NCBI GenBank assembly: GCA_023663505.1
Contig: JAMPHH010000015.1
Span: forward strand, 1-61,914
DNA: 61,914 nt
Reading direction: 5' to 3'
DNA from: Muribaculum sp.
GTDB taxonomy: Bacteria; Bacillota; Clostridia; Lachnospirales; Lachnospiraceae
The notes under the pieces were generated by a model that saw only the letters and a list, made by a program, of their open reading frames with translations, ran no database searches and was not told the origin of the DNA. Numbering within the stretch: position 1 is the stretch's first letter; every line of letters begins with the position of its first letter. Made by a program: the position numbers and the translations under genes. Shown in pieces: positions 24,402 to 33,332 of this stretch.

Positions 24402-26867
24402 TCACGAAAGCAGCTTGGCGAATTCCTCCTCCGGCATAGGCTTGTAGAAATAATAGCCCTGTATCATATCACAGCCCACCGACTGCAGGAATGTCAGTTG
24501 CTCCTTGGTCTCCACGCCCTCTGCCACCACCTTGGCTCCCACGTCATGGGAAAGTCCGATAATATGCTTGATGATTGCCTCCACCCTTCTGCCCTTTCCA
24601 ATCTGGGAGATAAATCCCATATCAAGCTTGATAATGTCAAATTCAAAGCTCTCAAGCGTGGAAAAGGAGGACATCCCACTGCCAAAGTCATCAAGCATCA
24701 GCGCAAGCCCCAACCGCTTCATTTCATCTAAGAAGGAGATTGCATCGGATTCCAGCTCCGCATAAGCCGACTCCGTCACCTCAAGCTTTAACATATCCCT
24801 GACATGCTCCTGATTGCCAAGCTTTGTCTTGAGCATCTCCAGCAGCTTGACATCATAGAAATCCACTCTGGACAGATTGACCGCGCAGGGGACAACCTTT
24901 TGATTCTTCTGCATCCGCTCGCAGTTAAAGGCGAGGACGCTGTTGACCATAAAGCTGTCGATTCTCGTGATATACCCTTCCTTCTCAAACACGGGCACAA
25001 ACTGCCCGGGGGAAACCATTCCCCGCTCCGAATGCCGCCACCGAATCAGTGCCTCCGCACTCACAATCTCTCCTGTCATCGCGTCAACCACGGGCTGATA
25101 ATATGTTCTAAATTCCCCCTTGGCAAAAGCATTGTCGATCTCCGAGATCAACCGTCGCCTGTCCACATAATCATCGCTCATTCTCTTGTCACACACGGCG
25201 TAGCAATTGCCGTGGGACGGGTCAAGGGAATTCTCCGCCAGCTTCGCACGATCAAGCATGCGCTGAATCTTTATCTCCCCTTCCTCGCCTTCCCCGCCGA
25301 TATGACATATTCCGCATCTGATCAGGATAGGAAGCCGTTTGGACTCCTCCTCATAGCACTGATGACACATCTCCTCGAGCCTTTCCTCCGTGAGCTTTTC
25401 TGTCTTGACGATCAGTGCGAAATGGTCGCTCTCAAGTCTCGCGGTAAGCACCGGCTGCAGCGCCCTCACCAGAATATCCCTTGTCATAAAGATCACCATA
25501 TCGCCGCTGTGAAGCCCCAACAGGTCATTCACTGCCTTGAAGCCCTGCACGTTAGCATAGACCACGGAATACCCCTCCCGATACTCCGGCTCCTTCAACA
25601 GCTTCTCCGCCTGAGCGATAAATCCGGAACGCGAATATTCGTCCGTCATCCAATCGTGATCCAAAATCATAGAGATATCGGTATAGCTGACCAACAGACG
25701 GCTTTTATCGCCCGCAATCAGGCTGCACCGCAGATTGTCCGCCTTGATCTCGTCCCCCGTGTCCAGATGCACCGTCATCACATAGCCGCCCTTGTGCGCT
25801 ATCTCGTCCAGAATGACCTCCGCCGTGCTCTGTTCTAAGAAAGGTTCTCTCTCATCCTGAACCACCAGTCTTTCCGCCAGTATGTGATTCAGCTCCTCCA
25901 TGGTGTCGATATGTACCGGAATGATCCCCTTCGCCAGCCAAAAATCACTGATATGCAGGAAGGTCACCCGACCGCTCTCCGGCTGCACCTCCATGATGCA
26001 GTCATATCTGTCCGATACAATAGTTTGGAAAAACCTCACACTCTCATTGACAGGCTCCGAGCAAGCCCGTCTGACCCTCTCATTATCGCAGTGAACGATT
26101 CCTGAGTGGAGCGGTCTGCTCACCCCGTTCTCCATGATCTCGCCCTCGCCAAAAAACTCCGTGATACCGTTTCTGATGATAAAATAAGCGCCGTCAGGAA
26201 TCAGGTAAATCTCCCTGCCATAGCTGTCCTTCGCAATGATCTCATCTACAAGCCTCATGCCGTCTAAGGTGACTGTCTTCTCATAGGAGAGATGGGGCAT
26301 GATATTGAGCCCCGTCAGCCCAAGCCCGTCCGTAAACCTTACAAAATTCGGGTCTGCCGCCTCTCCCAGAAGCTCCGGCGGCATATACACCTCCTCCGCC
26401 GCGTTCACCGCCCCCGCGCTCAAGCCGATAAATATACCGTCAAAAATCTCCCGATCCTGAAGAAGGTCTCTTAGCCCGCAGCGCTTCATGAACGTATTCT
26501 CCGTAGGACCATGTCCACCAGAGAGGTAAAAAACATTCGCCCATCGCAGGGCGCTTTTAAGCGTCTCCCTGTCCGCATCCTCCACAGAGCATCCACTCTT
26601 TTTCCGATAACTCTCTATCGCCCTGTCATCAAAGCATCTGATCTCCTCGATATCAAAGCCCGCCAAGGCAAATGCGTCCCGCATTTCCTCCGTCACGTGA
26701 TCCGCCGTTTTCGCATCAGACGGGTCACATGCGAAAACCAGAAAACGGGCATGCTCCGGCCAGTATCTTTTCAAATTATCCGCAAAGCCGTTGGATGCGT
26801 CCAATGGCTTCGGCACATACTTTTTAGGCTGATATTCCACAAAGCTGCTGGTTAAAAAGGTGACCAT
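24402..26867 (-). CDS. fusion of S51 peptidase-like, degenerate GGDEF and EAL domains
   Basis: An 821-residue protein with an unusual order. Residues 1-260 match the S51 (dipeptidase E/cyanophycinase-like) family: YLSGGHGPTEN, the nucleophile elbow GLSAGAVNAA, and a later PHLSYEK histidine. About 285-400 is a probable sensor-like linker. About 409-560 is a GGDEF fold whose signature reads RLESDHF in place of GGDEF, so it should not make cyclic di-GMP. About 580-815 is an EAL phosphodiesterase with the metal/catalytic motifs kept: AEALIRWRH, EVTES, DDFGSGMSSF, IKLDMGF, AEGVET and GYYFYKP. No membrane segments. GAGGGA precedes the start. It lies downstream of metA, 54 bp apart. Probably a cyclic di-GMP hydrolase controlled by its other domains; that is inference. 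Confidence 0.85.
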   Translation of the reverse strand: MVTFLTSSFVEYQPKKYVPKPLDASNGFADNLKRYWPEHARFLVFACDPSDAKTADHVTEEMRDAFALAGFDIEEIRCFDDRAIESYRKKSGCSVEDADRETLKSALRWANVFYLSGGHGPTENTFMKRCGLRDLLQDREIFDGIFIGLSAGAVNAAEEVYMPPELLGEAADPNFVRFTDGLGLTGLNIMPHLSYEKTVTLDGMRLVDEIIAKDSYGREIYLIPDGAYFIIRNGITEFFGEGEIMENGVSRPLHSGIVHCDNERVRRACSEPVNESVRFFQTIVSDRYDCIMEVQPESGRVTFLHISDFWLAKGIIPVHIDTMEELNHILAERLVVQDEREPFLEQSTAEVILDEIAHKGGYVMTVHLDTGDEIKADNLRCSLIAGDKSRLLVSYTDISMILDHDWMTDEYSRSGFIAQAEKLLKEPEYREGYSVVYANVQGFKAVNDLLGLHSGDMVIFMTRDILVRALQPVLTARLESDHFALIVKTEKLTEERLEEMCHQCYEEESKRLPILIRCGICHIGGEGEEGEIKIQRMLDRAKLAENSLDPSHGNCYAVCDKRMSDDYVDRRRLISEIDNAFAKGEFRTYYQPVVDAMTGEIVSAEALIRWRHSERGMVSPGQFVPVFEKEGYITRIDSFMVNSVLAFNCERMQKNQKVVPCAVNLSRVDFYDVKLLEMLKTKLGNQEHVRDMLKLEVTESAYAELESDAISFLDEMKRLGLALMLDDFGSGMSSFSTLESFEFDIIKLDMGFISQIGKGRRVEAIIKHIIGLSHDVGAKVVAEGVETKEQLTFLQSVGCDMIQGYYFYKPMPEEEFAKLLS

Positions 26868-26921
26868 ACACTGTCCCTCACTTTTGCATTGATCTGTTTA
26901 TCGTTATGGCTCAGACTTTCT

Positions 26922-27827
26922 CTACAAGTTATAGGGTGTTACCTGATATACATAATAGTTTAACCAATTGCAATATAAACTGTTGCTATGTCCCCTCCAC
27001 TGCAGCAGGGGTCTTTGCTCGGGGTCATCATCAGGGAAATAGTTGTAGGGCACCTGTATGTCAATCCCTTTGTTCAAATCCCTGAAATACTCGTTGCGCA
27101 GGGTGTAGCGGTCATATTCGGGGTGTCCGTTGACGAAGATTTTCCTGCCGCTCTCCGCAATCGCAAGGAATACTCCCGCCGTCTCCGATTCCGCCAACAC
27201 AGTGAGCTCGCTGCACGCATGGATCGCCTCCGCGGGAGTCTCCGTATGTCGGCTGTGGGGCGCGAGAAAAATATCGTCAAACCCCCGCACCAAGGGAATC
27301 TTGCGGTTGGAGACTGTATGCTCATAAACGCCAAACAGCTTGCGTGGGAGCTGACGCTTGTTGATGCCGTAATAGTGATAGAATCCCGCCTGAGCCGCCC
27401 AACAGATATGCAAGGTGGAGGTCACATGCTCCTCCGCCCAGTCCATGATCTCGCACATCTCCTCCCAGTAGTCCACCTCCTCGAAGGAAATGTCCTCCAC
27501 GGGAGCTCCGGTGATGATCATGCCATCGTATTTTAAATCCCTGATCTCGTCCAGTGTGGTATAAAATTTGTTCAGATGACTGGCAGGAGTATTCTGGGAA
27601 ATATGGCTTTTCACGTTCATAAATGTCACGTCCACCTGCAATGGCGTGTTGGAAAGGGCGCGCAAAAGCTGCAGCTCCGTGTCCTGCTTGACAGGCATGA
27701 TATTCAGTATGAGCACATGCAGCGGGCGGATGTCCTGATGCAGCGCGCGGTTTTCGTCCATGACAAATATATTCTCGTTTTCCAGTATTTCCTTTGCGGG
27801 AAGTTCACTTTGTGTTTTGATAGGCAT
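26922..27827 (-). CDS. metA: homoserine O-acetyltransferase (MetA type)
   Basis: A 301-residue MetA, the first enzyme committing homoserine to methionine. The nucleophile cysteine is in HICWAAQAGF, and the later NGHPEYDRYTL carries the His and Glu of the active site. In ITGAPVEDISFEEV the residue after TGAPV is Glu, as in acetyl-CoA-using Bacillus/Clostridium enzymes; succinyl-CoA-using E. coli MetA has Gly at that spot. Acetyltransferase activity is therefore expected. The next upstream gene is ligA, 70 bp away. No SAM riboswitch or T-box is visible in that gap. Confidence 0.92.
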   Translation of the reverse strand: MPIKTQSELPAKEILENENIFVMDENRALHQDIRPLHVLILNIMPVKQDTELQLLRALSNTPLQVDVTFMNVKSHISQNTPASHLNKFYTTLDEIRDLKYDGMIITGAPVEDISFEEVDYWEEMCEIMDWAEEHVTSTLHICWAAQAGFYHYYGINKRQLPRKLFGVYEHTVSNRKIPLVRGFDDIFLAPHSRHTETPAEAIHACSELTVLAESETAGVFLAIAESGRKIFVNGHPEYDRYTLRNEYFRDLNKGIDIQVPYNYFPDDDPEQRPLLQWRGHSNSLYCNWLNYYVYQVTPYNL

Positions 27828-27897
27828 GACAGAGTCCTCCTGTGTTGATTCTTTTTTTGTAACCGTTCAGAGCCAAGCTAGGGCAAGCACGCAGTGT

Positions 27898-29922
27898 TTA
27901 CGCGGTTGGTTCTGTATTGTCTGTCCCGAGATATTGCCCCATAAAATCCTCCTCGGACAAAATCGGAACACCCAGCTCCTTCGCCTTTTTATTCTTGGAG
28001 GAGTTGGAGGTGATGTCATTATTGATCAGACAGGTGGTCTTGCCGGTGACACTGCCTGTCACCTTGCCGCCCTTCTGCTCTATGATATCCTTCAATTCAT
28101 TGCGGTTTTCGTAATGCTCCAGACTTCCGGTTATGACAAAGCTCATTCCGGACAAGGTCTGGCTGCCGGCGTCTATCTGCGGCGCCTCCACATTCAGCTT
28201 TTGCATCAGCCTGTCTATCCTTTGCAGATTGTCCGCATCGCCCAGATACTCCACGATCGCGCGGGCAAGCACCTCGCCCACGCCCTCGATCTCGCTGAGC
28301 GCTTCCTCGTCCGCCTGCTTGAGCTTCTCCAGATCATGGTCAAAATGCTTGCAGAGGAGCTTGGCGTTGGCAAGCCCGATCCCCGCGATTCCCAGACTGT
28401 AAACCACCCTCGGCAGCGTGGTGTTTCTGGCTGTTTCCACACTGTCTATCAGCTTTTGATAGGAACGCTCGCCAAACCCTTCCATGGCGGTGATCTCGTC
28501 CCGATATCGTTCCAGTTCAAATAAATCCGCAAATTCGTGGATAAATCCCCTGTCAATGAACTTTTCAAGTGTCGCCTCGGAAAGCCCGTCGATATTCAGG
28601 GCGTCACGGCTGACAAACAGGGTGAAAGCCTTGATCTGCTTAGCCGCGCACTTCTCGTTGGTGCAGTACAGGGACTGCACATCATTCATCTGCTGAATGC
28701 GCGTGGGCTGACCGCACACGGGACAGTTTTTCGGAATCTCCAGAGTGTCGCTCCGAGTGAGGTTCTCCGCAATCTGGGGGATAATCATATTCGCCTTGAA
28801 CACCGTGATCCTGTCCCCGATTCCCAATTGTAAGGACTTCACGATACTGACATTGTGAACCGAGGCTCGGCTTACGGTAGTGCCCTCCAACTCCACGGGC
28901 TCAAAGATTGCCACGGGATTGATCAGCCCCGTGCGGCTTGCGCTCCACTCCATCTCCAAAAGGGTGGTCTCCCTTATTTCGTCCGCCCATTTAAAGGCAA
29001 TGGAATCCCTTGGAAATTTGGCGGTTCTGCCCAGGGAACGCCCGTATGCGATATCCTCATAGACAAGCACCAGACCGTCCGAGGGAATGTCATAGTCCTC
29101 TATCTTTTGTTCAAAGAAATCAACCCTGTCCAAAATCGTGTCCGTCTCCACCAGATAATGCTCCACCACCTGAAAGCCCTGTCTCTCCAGAAAGTCAAAC
29201 TGCTCCATGCGGGAATTGTGAAAGTCAACCCCGTCCGCCTTCACCAGATTAAAGGCATAGAACTGCACATTTCTACCCGCAGTGACCTCGTTGTTAAGCT
29301 GACGCACGGAACCGCTGCAGAGATTGCGGGGATTCTTGTACTTATCCTCCTCGTCGGGAATCTCTTTGTTGATCTTCTCAAAATCGGAATAGCTGATCAC
29401 AGCCTCGCCCCGCAGAACCAACTCGCCCCGATAGGCAATCTGCAGGGGAAGATTCTTAAAGGTCTTGGCATTGTTGGTGATCACCTCCCCAATCTCCCCG
29501 TTGCCCCTCGTCACCGCTTTTGCAAGTTTTCCTTCATTATAGGTCAAAACAATGGTCAAACCGTCCAGTTTCCAACTCATAATTGCAGGATTGCCCTGCA
29601 GCCAGCTCTTTAATTCTTCTCTGTCCTTGGTCTTGCCCAGAGATAGCATAGGGGATTCATGACGCTCCTTGGGCAGCTCGTCCACCGCCTCATAGCCCAC
29701 ATTGACCGTGGGACTGTTCGATAACACGATTCCCGTCTTCTCCTCCAAAGCAGTCAATTCATCATACAGAGCATCATACTCATAATTGCTCATGATCTCC
29801 CTGTCCTCGGCATAATATGCCTTGGAAGCCCGATTCAGAAGCTCTGTCAAATATTGAATCCTCTCTAACTCGTTGTTCGCTTCGCTGCCCTGCGCCTGAT
29901 TCTCCTTCATAACCGTCTCCAT
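27898..29922 (-). CDS. ligA: NAD-dependent DNA ligase LigA
   Basis: A 674-residue ligase, which seals nicks during replication using NAD+. Domains in order: the NAD-binding Ia domain (YEYDALYDEL, SPTVNVG), the adenylation domain with the active-site lysine in WKLDGLT and TRGNGEIGE, the OB fold, a four-cysteine zinc finger (CPVCGQ, then CTNEKCAAKQ), helix-hairpin-helix repeats about 470-580, and a C-terminal BRCT domain from about 595 (SGMSFVITGSL). The core is somewhat divergent from textbook LigA (KLDG rather than KIDG, NGEIGE rather than DGEVGEDV). All parts are present and the length is normal. Confidence 0.93.
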   Translation of the reverse strand: METVMKENQAQGSEANNELERIQYLTELLNRASKAYYAEDREIMSNYEYDALYDELTALEEKTGIVLSNSPTVNVGYEAVDELPKERHESPMLSLGKTKDREELKSWLQGNPAIMSWKLDGLTIVLTYNEGKLAKAVTRGNGEIGEVITNNAKTFKNLPLQIAYRGELVLRGEAVISYSDFEKINKEIPDEEDKYKNPRNLCSGSVRQLNNEVTAGRNVQFYAFNLVKADGVDFHNSRMEQFDFLERQGFQVVEHYLVETDTILDRVDFFEQKIEDYDIPSDGLVLVYEDIAYGRSLGRTAKFPRDSIAFKWADEIRETTLLEMEWSASRTGLINPVAIFEPVELEGTTVSRASVHNVSIVKSLQLGIGDRITVFKANMIIPQIAENLTRSDTLEIPKNCPVCGQPTRIQQMNDVQSLYCTNEKCAAKQIKAFTLFVSRDALNIDGLSEATLEKFIDRGFIHEFADLFELERYRDEITAMEGFGERSYQKLIDSVETARNTTLPRVVYSLGIAGIGLANAKLLCKHFDHDLEKLKQADEEALSEIEGVGEVLARAIVEYLGDADNLQRIDRLMQKLNVEAPQIDAGSQTLSGMSFVITGSLEHYENRNELKDIIEQKGGKVTGSVTGKTTCLINNDITSNSSKNKKAKELGVPILSEEDFMGQYLGTDNTEPTA

Positions 29923-30038
29923 TTCTATATATTATAATTATTTTAACTATTCTGAAGCCGCCTCATAAGCATTACACGCCTGTCTTTCACCAAGTCACTA
30001 CAAGGCATATAATATATCTCATGTTATTTTATTTTGTT

Positions 30039-30779
30039 TTATTTTTGCCTTTCGATTGCCGCCTGCTCGTACAGTTCGGCACATTCCTGCTCACTCAGCT
30101 CCCGATATTCCCCGGGCTTCAAGTCTCCCAACAGGATATTCATCACCCGAACGCGCTTCAGGCTCTGCACCTGATAGCCCAATTCCTTACACATTCTGCG
30201 AATCTGTCGGTTCAAGCCTTGAGTCAGCACAATCCGAAGGGTATATTTTCCCACCTGCGCGACCTCGCAGGGTCTTGTGGTTGTCTTAAGCTCCTGCAGA
30301 TACACTCCCTGTTTCATTCGAGATAAAAATACACTCGTTATCTCTTTGTTGACCTTCACAAGATATTCCTTCTCGTGCCCGTTCGCTCCCCGCATCATAG
30401 CATCTATCAGGTCGCCGTCATTGGTCAATAGGAGAAGCCCTTCGGAATCCTTGTCCAATCTTCCCGCATAGGTGACGCGTAGGGGATATTGAATAATATC
30501 CGTTATCTTACGCTCCGCATGGGCGTCCCGCTCTGTGCAGGTGACGCCCACGGGCTTATAGAATGCCAAGACCGCCTTCGCGGAAACCCTTCCGAATACT
30601 TTCTTTCCCACCTGCACACTGTCCGCGTTGCTGACGCTCTGCCCTAGCGTGGCGGTCTTGCCGTTGACAAGCACCTTGCCCGAGGCGATCAGCTTGTCCG
30701 CGTCCCGTCTGGAACAGACTCCGCATTGCGCCAGATATTTATTCAGGCGCATTCTCTCCCTGTCATCACTGTTCCCCAT
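30039..30779 (-). CDS. rRNA pseudouridine synthase, RsuA/RluB/RluF family
   Basis: A 246-residue enzyme that isomerises uridine in rRNA. An N-terminal S4 RNA-binding domain (LNKYLAQCGVCSRRDADKLI) precedes the catalytic domain. The catalytic Asp is in AGRLDKDSEGLLLLTNDG, and the family end LTQGLNRQIRRMCKELGY is present. The last signature resembles RluF/RluB more than RsuA, but I cannot fix the target uridine. Its start overlaps the end of the RNase H gene by 14 bp (GGAG lies 4 nt upstream inside that gene), so the two are coupled. MRLNKY at 30752 is an alternative start. Confidence 0.88.
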   Translation of the reverse strand: MGNSDDRERMRLNKYLAQCGVCSRRDADKLIASGKVLVNGKTATLGQSVSNADSVQVGKKVFGRVSAKAVLAFYKPVGVTCTERDAHAERKITDIIQYPLRVTYAGRLDKDSEGLLLLTNDGDLIDAMMRGANGHEKEYLVKVNKEITSVFLSRMKQGVYLQELKTTTRPCEVAQVGKYTLRIVLTQGLNRQIRRMCKELGYQVQSLKRVRVMNILLGDLKPGEYRELSEQECAELYEQAAIERQK

Positions 30780-31428
30780 AAAGCTCCAACTCCTCCAAGC
30801 GCATGACCTTGGGAACGCCATTCCCTTCCCTCAAGCCCCGCTTCGCCATCCGGTCTGCAAGTTCATTATACTCCACATTGCTGTGCGCCGCCACCTTTGT
30901 ATAGTAAATCTGAATACTTTTCCCCCACTCCCGCATGGAAGCGGCATATTTTTGGGTTAGCTCCGTCCTGCTCCGCCAGCTTCCCGTGACCCATTTCTCT
31001 ATCCCCTCATAGTCATAGCATATCTCCACCGCTTGGTATCCATTCATCATTGCAGTGCGGACTGCATACATTGCCCCCAGCATCTCCCCTGTCACGTTTC
31101 GATGCTTAAGGGACTGGGGATTGTCGCCGTTTCCGCAGGCAACCCGTATCTCCCCGCCCTCCAAGAGAAATACGCAGCCAAAGGCGTATTTGGGCAGGCT
31201 GTCATCATAGCTCCCGTCCACGTAGGCTAAGAGCCTGCCGTCCGTCGTCTCGCAAGGCGAAGCAGTCTTTGGGGCGATACCAAGATAGTCCTGTGCCTCC
31301 TCCAAGGTGGCAAAACCCTTGTATTCCGCATTGGGAAAGCCGTACACGGAAGCCTTGCAGTCTGACCAGTTTTCAAAAACACCTGTTATCTTGCCTTTTT
31401 TCACTGCATAGAATTTCTTGGCTGCCAT
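30766..31428 (-). CDS. rnhA: ribonuclease H with N-terminal viroplasmin-type domain
   Basis: A 220-residue RNase HI-like enzyme that cuts RNA in RNA:DNA hybrids. Residues 1-50 are a caulimovirus viroplasmin/hybrid-binding domain (KFYAVKKGKITGVFENWSDC). The RNase H fold starts near 68. Acidic metal ligands are visible in AYVDGSY, GEMLGAM, CYDYEGIEKW and NELADRMA. It heads a two-gene unit with the pseudouridine synthase gene. A weak hairpin (CAGGGCG with CGCCCTG, about 31506-31533) lies upstream, in the divergent space with the toxin-antitoxin pair. Confidence 0.9.
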   Translation of the reverse strand: MAAKKFYAVKKGKITGVFENWSDCKASVYGFPNAEYKGFATLEEAQDYLGIAPKTASPCETTDGRLLAYVDGSYDDSLPKYAFGCVFLLEGGEIRVACGNGDNPQSLKHRNVTGEMLGAMYAVRTAMMNGYQAVEICYDYEGIEKWVTGSWRSRTELTQKYAASMREWGKSIQIYYTKVAAHSNVEYNELADRMAKRGLREGNGVPKVMRLEELELYGEQ

Positions 31429-31585
31429 GTGCCTTCCCTCCCCTTAAAATACATAGCTCCATTTTACCAAAACTCCCTCAAAATATCAACTAAGGGTTAC
31501 ACAAACAGGGCGAATCAGAATCAATCCGCCCTGCCCTTATATCGATCGATTTGCTCAAACAATTAGTCGTTTTCGTGCAATATCA

Positions 31586-31614
31586 TTGATTTTTGTTGAA
31601 AAATCGCATATAAT
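31586..31614 (+). promoter_or_regulatory. promoter of the Phd/PIN toxin-antitoxin pair
   Basis: TTGATT (31586-31591) and TATAAT (31609-31614) are separated by 17 nt. The start codon of the antitoxin is 36 nt further, behind GAAAGGAG. Confidence 0.7.
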
Positions 31615-31650
31615 AAAAGAGATTCCACAAGTAGAAAGGAGAATGTATCC

Positions 31651-31878
31651 ATGATTGTTACCGCAACTGAATTTAAAACAAACTTTGGCAGGTATCTGGA
31701 TCTGATTACCCAAGAGGATATTTTTATCACACGCAATGGCAAAACCATTGCAAAGGTTGTGAATCCGCATGTTTCCGCCGTGGATTCTCTTCGCGGACTG
31801 CTTAAAGATGCCCCTTCCGACATTAATCCGGATTCTTTACGAGAGGAGCGAATTTCAAAATATGAAAATCATGTGTGA
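31651..31878 (+). CDS. Phd/YefM-family antitoxin
   Basis: A 75-residue antitoxin. The N-terminal DNA-binding part is typical (VTATEFKTNFGRYLDLI, then DIFITRNGKTIAKVV). The flexible tail (SLREERISKYE) would wrap the toxin. The gene overlaps the PIN toxin gene by 17 bp. It probably represses its own promoter together with the toxin. Confidence 0.9.
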   Translation: MIVTATEFKTNFGRYLDLITQEDIFITRNGKTIAKVVNPHVSAVDSLRGLLKDAPSDINPDSLREERISKYENHV

Positions 31879-32272
31879 TACCAATATCATCATTGACGTA
31901 CTTTTGGAAAGAGCGCCTTTTGTGGACGATTCTTGCAAAGTCTTGGCTCTCTGCGAGGAACACAAAATCAATGGTTTCATTTCTGCATCTTCCGTTACGG
32001 ACATTTATTATCTGGTAAGGAAACACACCCAAAGCGCCGACCTTGCATATAAAGCCATCGGGAAGGTGTTGGAAATAGTCAAAGTATGTAGCGTTACCAA
32101 CAATGATGTTCTCGCTGCATTCCAGAGAAAAGCAAAAGACTTTGAGGATTGTCTTGTGGCTACCTGCGCCAAGTCCATCGGCTGTGATTACATCGTCACC
32201 CGCAATAAGAAGGATTTTGAAGAATTCGATATCCCGCTCCTTGCTCCCACAGAGCTCCTTCAGTTACTATAA
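31862..32272 (+). CDS. PIN-domain toxin (VapC-like ribonuclease)
   Basis: A 136-residue PIN domain. Acidic metal-site residues are visible: MCDTNIIIDVLLE at the N-terminus, DIYYLVRK in the middle, and KDFEDCLVATCA with the final YIVTRNKKDF. The ATG at 31862 is used because it begins the PIN fold; the longer frame from 31769 reads through the antitoxin gene out of phase and adds no homology. Paired with a Phd antitoxin, as is common in clostridia. Confidence 0.88.
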   Translation: MKIMCDTNIIIDVLLERAPFVDDSCKVLALCEEHKINGFISASSVTDIYYLVRKHTQSADLAYKAIGKVLEIVKVCSVTNNDVLAAFQRKAKDFEDCLVATCAKSIGCDYIVTRNKKDFEEFDIPLLAPTELLQLL

Positions 32273-32293
32273 ATAAGGCATCGCTAACCTATA

Positions 32294-32731
32294 CTACCTT
32301 ATATTCTCCTGAAACTGCATAAGCTCCTTTGTGAGCTGCTTTGCGGCAAAATAGTTATTCATAATCATAACCAAATGGACAAGTATATATATCACCAACA
32401 CACTGATCATAACCCCAATAACAACCTCCACTTTTTCTGTGTGGATTGCGGGACTTATGATACAGACGCCTACTACCTCGGCTTCGATAACCGCAAGCTG
32501 TATGATTTTACGCAGGATTATCTGCCTGTCTGACAGCTCTTTTGTAGAGTACATAAGCAGATTCGGAATCACTCCCAGAGCCGCAAAAATAAACGGAGAG
32601 GCAAACGCGCTATATCCGAAACTTGCGTCAGGGTCAAGACTGGAACCAAGTATCGCGATTCCTGCCGTAATGCAGGCGACAAGAATAAAATATATCATAA
32701 GCGACCTGTACAGTATTTCTTTCAAACTCAT
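32294..32731 (-). CDS. DUF3021-type membrane protein
   Basis: A 145-residue protein with four hydrophobic segments (about 12-30, 42-60, 76-94, 105-127) and a charged, cytosolic C-terminal helix. DUF3021 proteins are usually encoded beside a LytTR regulator and are thought to control it. Here the ATG overlaps the stop of the restored LytTR frame (ATGA), and AGGTGG is 6 nt upstream. It is convergent with the PIN toxin gene. Confidence 0.8.
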   Translation of the reverse strand: MSLKEILYRSLMIYFILVACITAGIAILGSSLDPDASFGYSAFASPFIFAALGVIPNLLMYSTKELSDRQIILRKIIQLAVIEAEVVGVCIISPAIHTEKVEVVIGVMISVLVIYILVHLVMIMNNYFAAKQLTKELMQFQENIR

Positions 32732-33175
32732 AGGCTTCCACCTTTCAGAGCCTTTTTCAGCTCAGGCACATATTTTCTTGAAACAATAATTTGTTCTCCG
32801 TTTTGGAGGACAGCCGTAAATCTGCCGTTCAGCGAGGATTTTATCGACTCGATCTTCATGAGATTCACCAGCACGGATTTTGATACGCGCAGAAAATGTT
32901 TTTTCCTTTAACGCCTCCTCCAGCTCGTACAGCCTCTGACGTGTTTCGTATACCTGTTTTTCACAATAAATGAATACCTTGTTGTCCACTCCTTCCATAT
33001 AAAACACGTCGGAAACGGGAATTTCATACTGTGCGCCCTCGGTAATACCCGTAAGCTGCCCCTGTCTGGATTTCACAAAGCGGACTATCTCCGTTATTTC
33101 ACTGCTTTCCTCGTGGCAGTATATTTCAAGCCGTTCCTTTTCATCTTTTTTGATCTGAAAAATGTTTACAATCAT
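32728..33175 (-). pseudogene. LytTR-family DNA-binding regulator, interrupted by a one-base frameshift
   Basis: The frame from 33175 encodes a LytTR regulator for about 92 residues (ending ELEEALKEK). It then meets a run of six A on the minus strand (T at 32899-32904) and goes out of phase. Removing one A restores the family's usual end (HFLRVSKSVLVNLMKIESI, then NGEQIIVSRKYVPELKKAL). The restored frame stops at 32728-32730, exactly overlapping the DUF3021 start. The undisturbed frame continues as LytTR-unlike sequence to 32762. Either the strain carries a recent null mutation, or the run slips during transcription or translation, or this is a sequencing error. Confidence 0.85.
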
Positions 33176-33206
33176 TTACACTATACCTGTCGAATATTAA
33201 CGGCAA

Positions 33207-33332
33207 TGCCGCACAGTGGTCGTGCGGCAGATACCTGAAGTCTTCAGAACCGATCCGTTGTATTTTGATTCCCGCGAGGGTCACATACCAAAGCATTCTA
33301 TGAATGCTTGTGCTCTGCAGCGGGGTTGTTGA
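33207..33332. repeat. mosaic hairpin repeat, copy 3
   Basis: A row of small hairpins in the gap behind the hydrolase gene: TGCCGCAC with GTGCGGCA, CTGAAGTCTTCAG, and AAGCATTC with GAATGCTT. The end, CAGCGGGGTTGTTGA, matches the outer arm of the repeat at 6406-6640 in reverse, and its last bases touch the stop codon of the hydrolase gene. Confidence 0.55.

Noticed and set aside
24804..25838. Plus-strand frame of 344 codons opposite the EAL fusion
   Set aside because: Shadow of the minus-strand gene; no plausible start signals.
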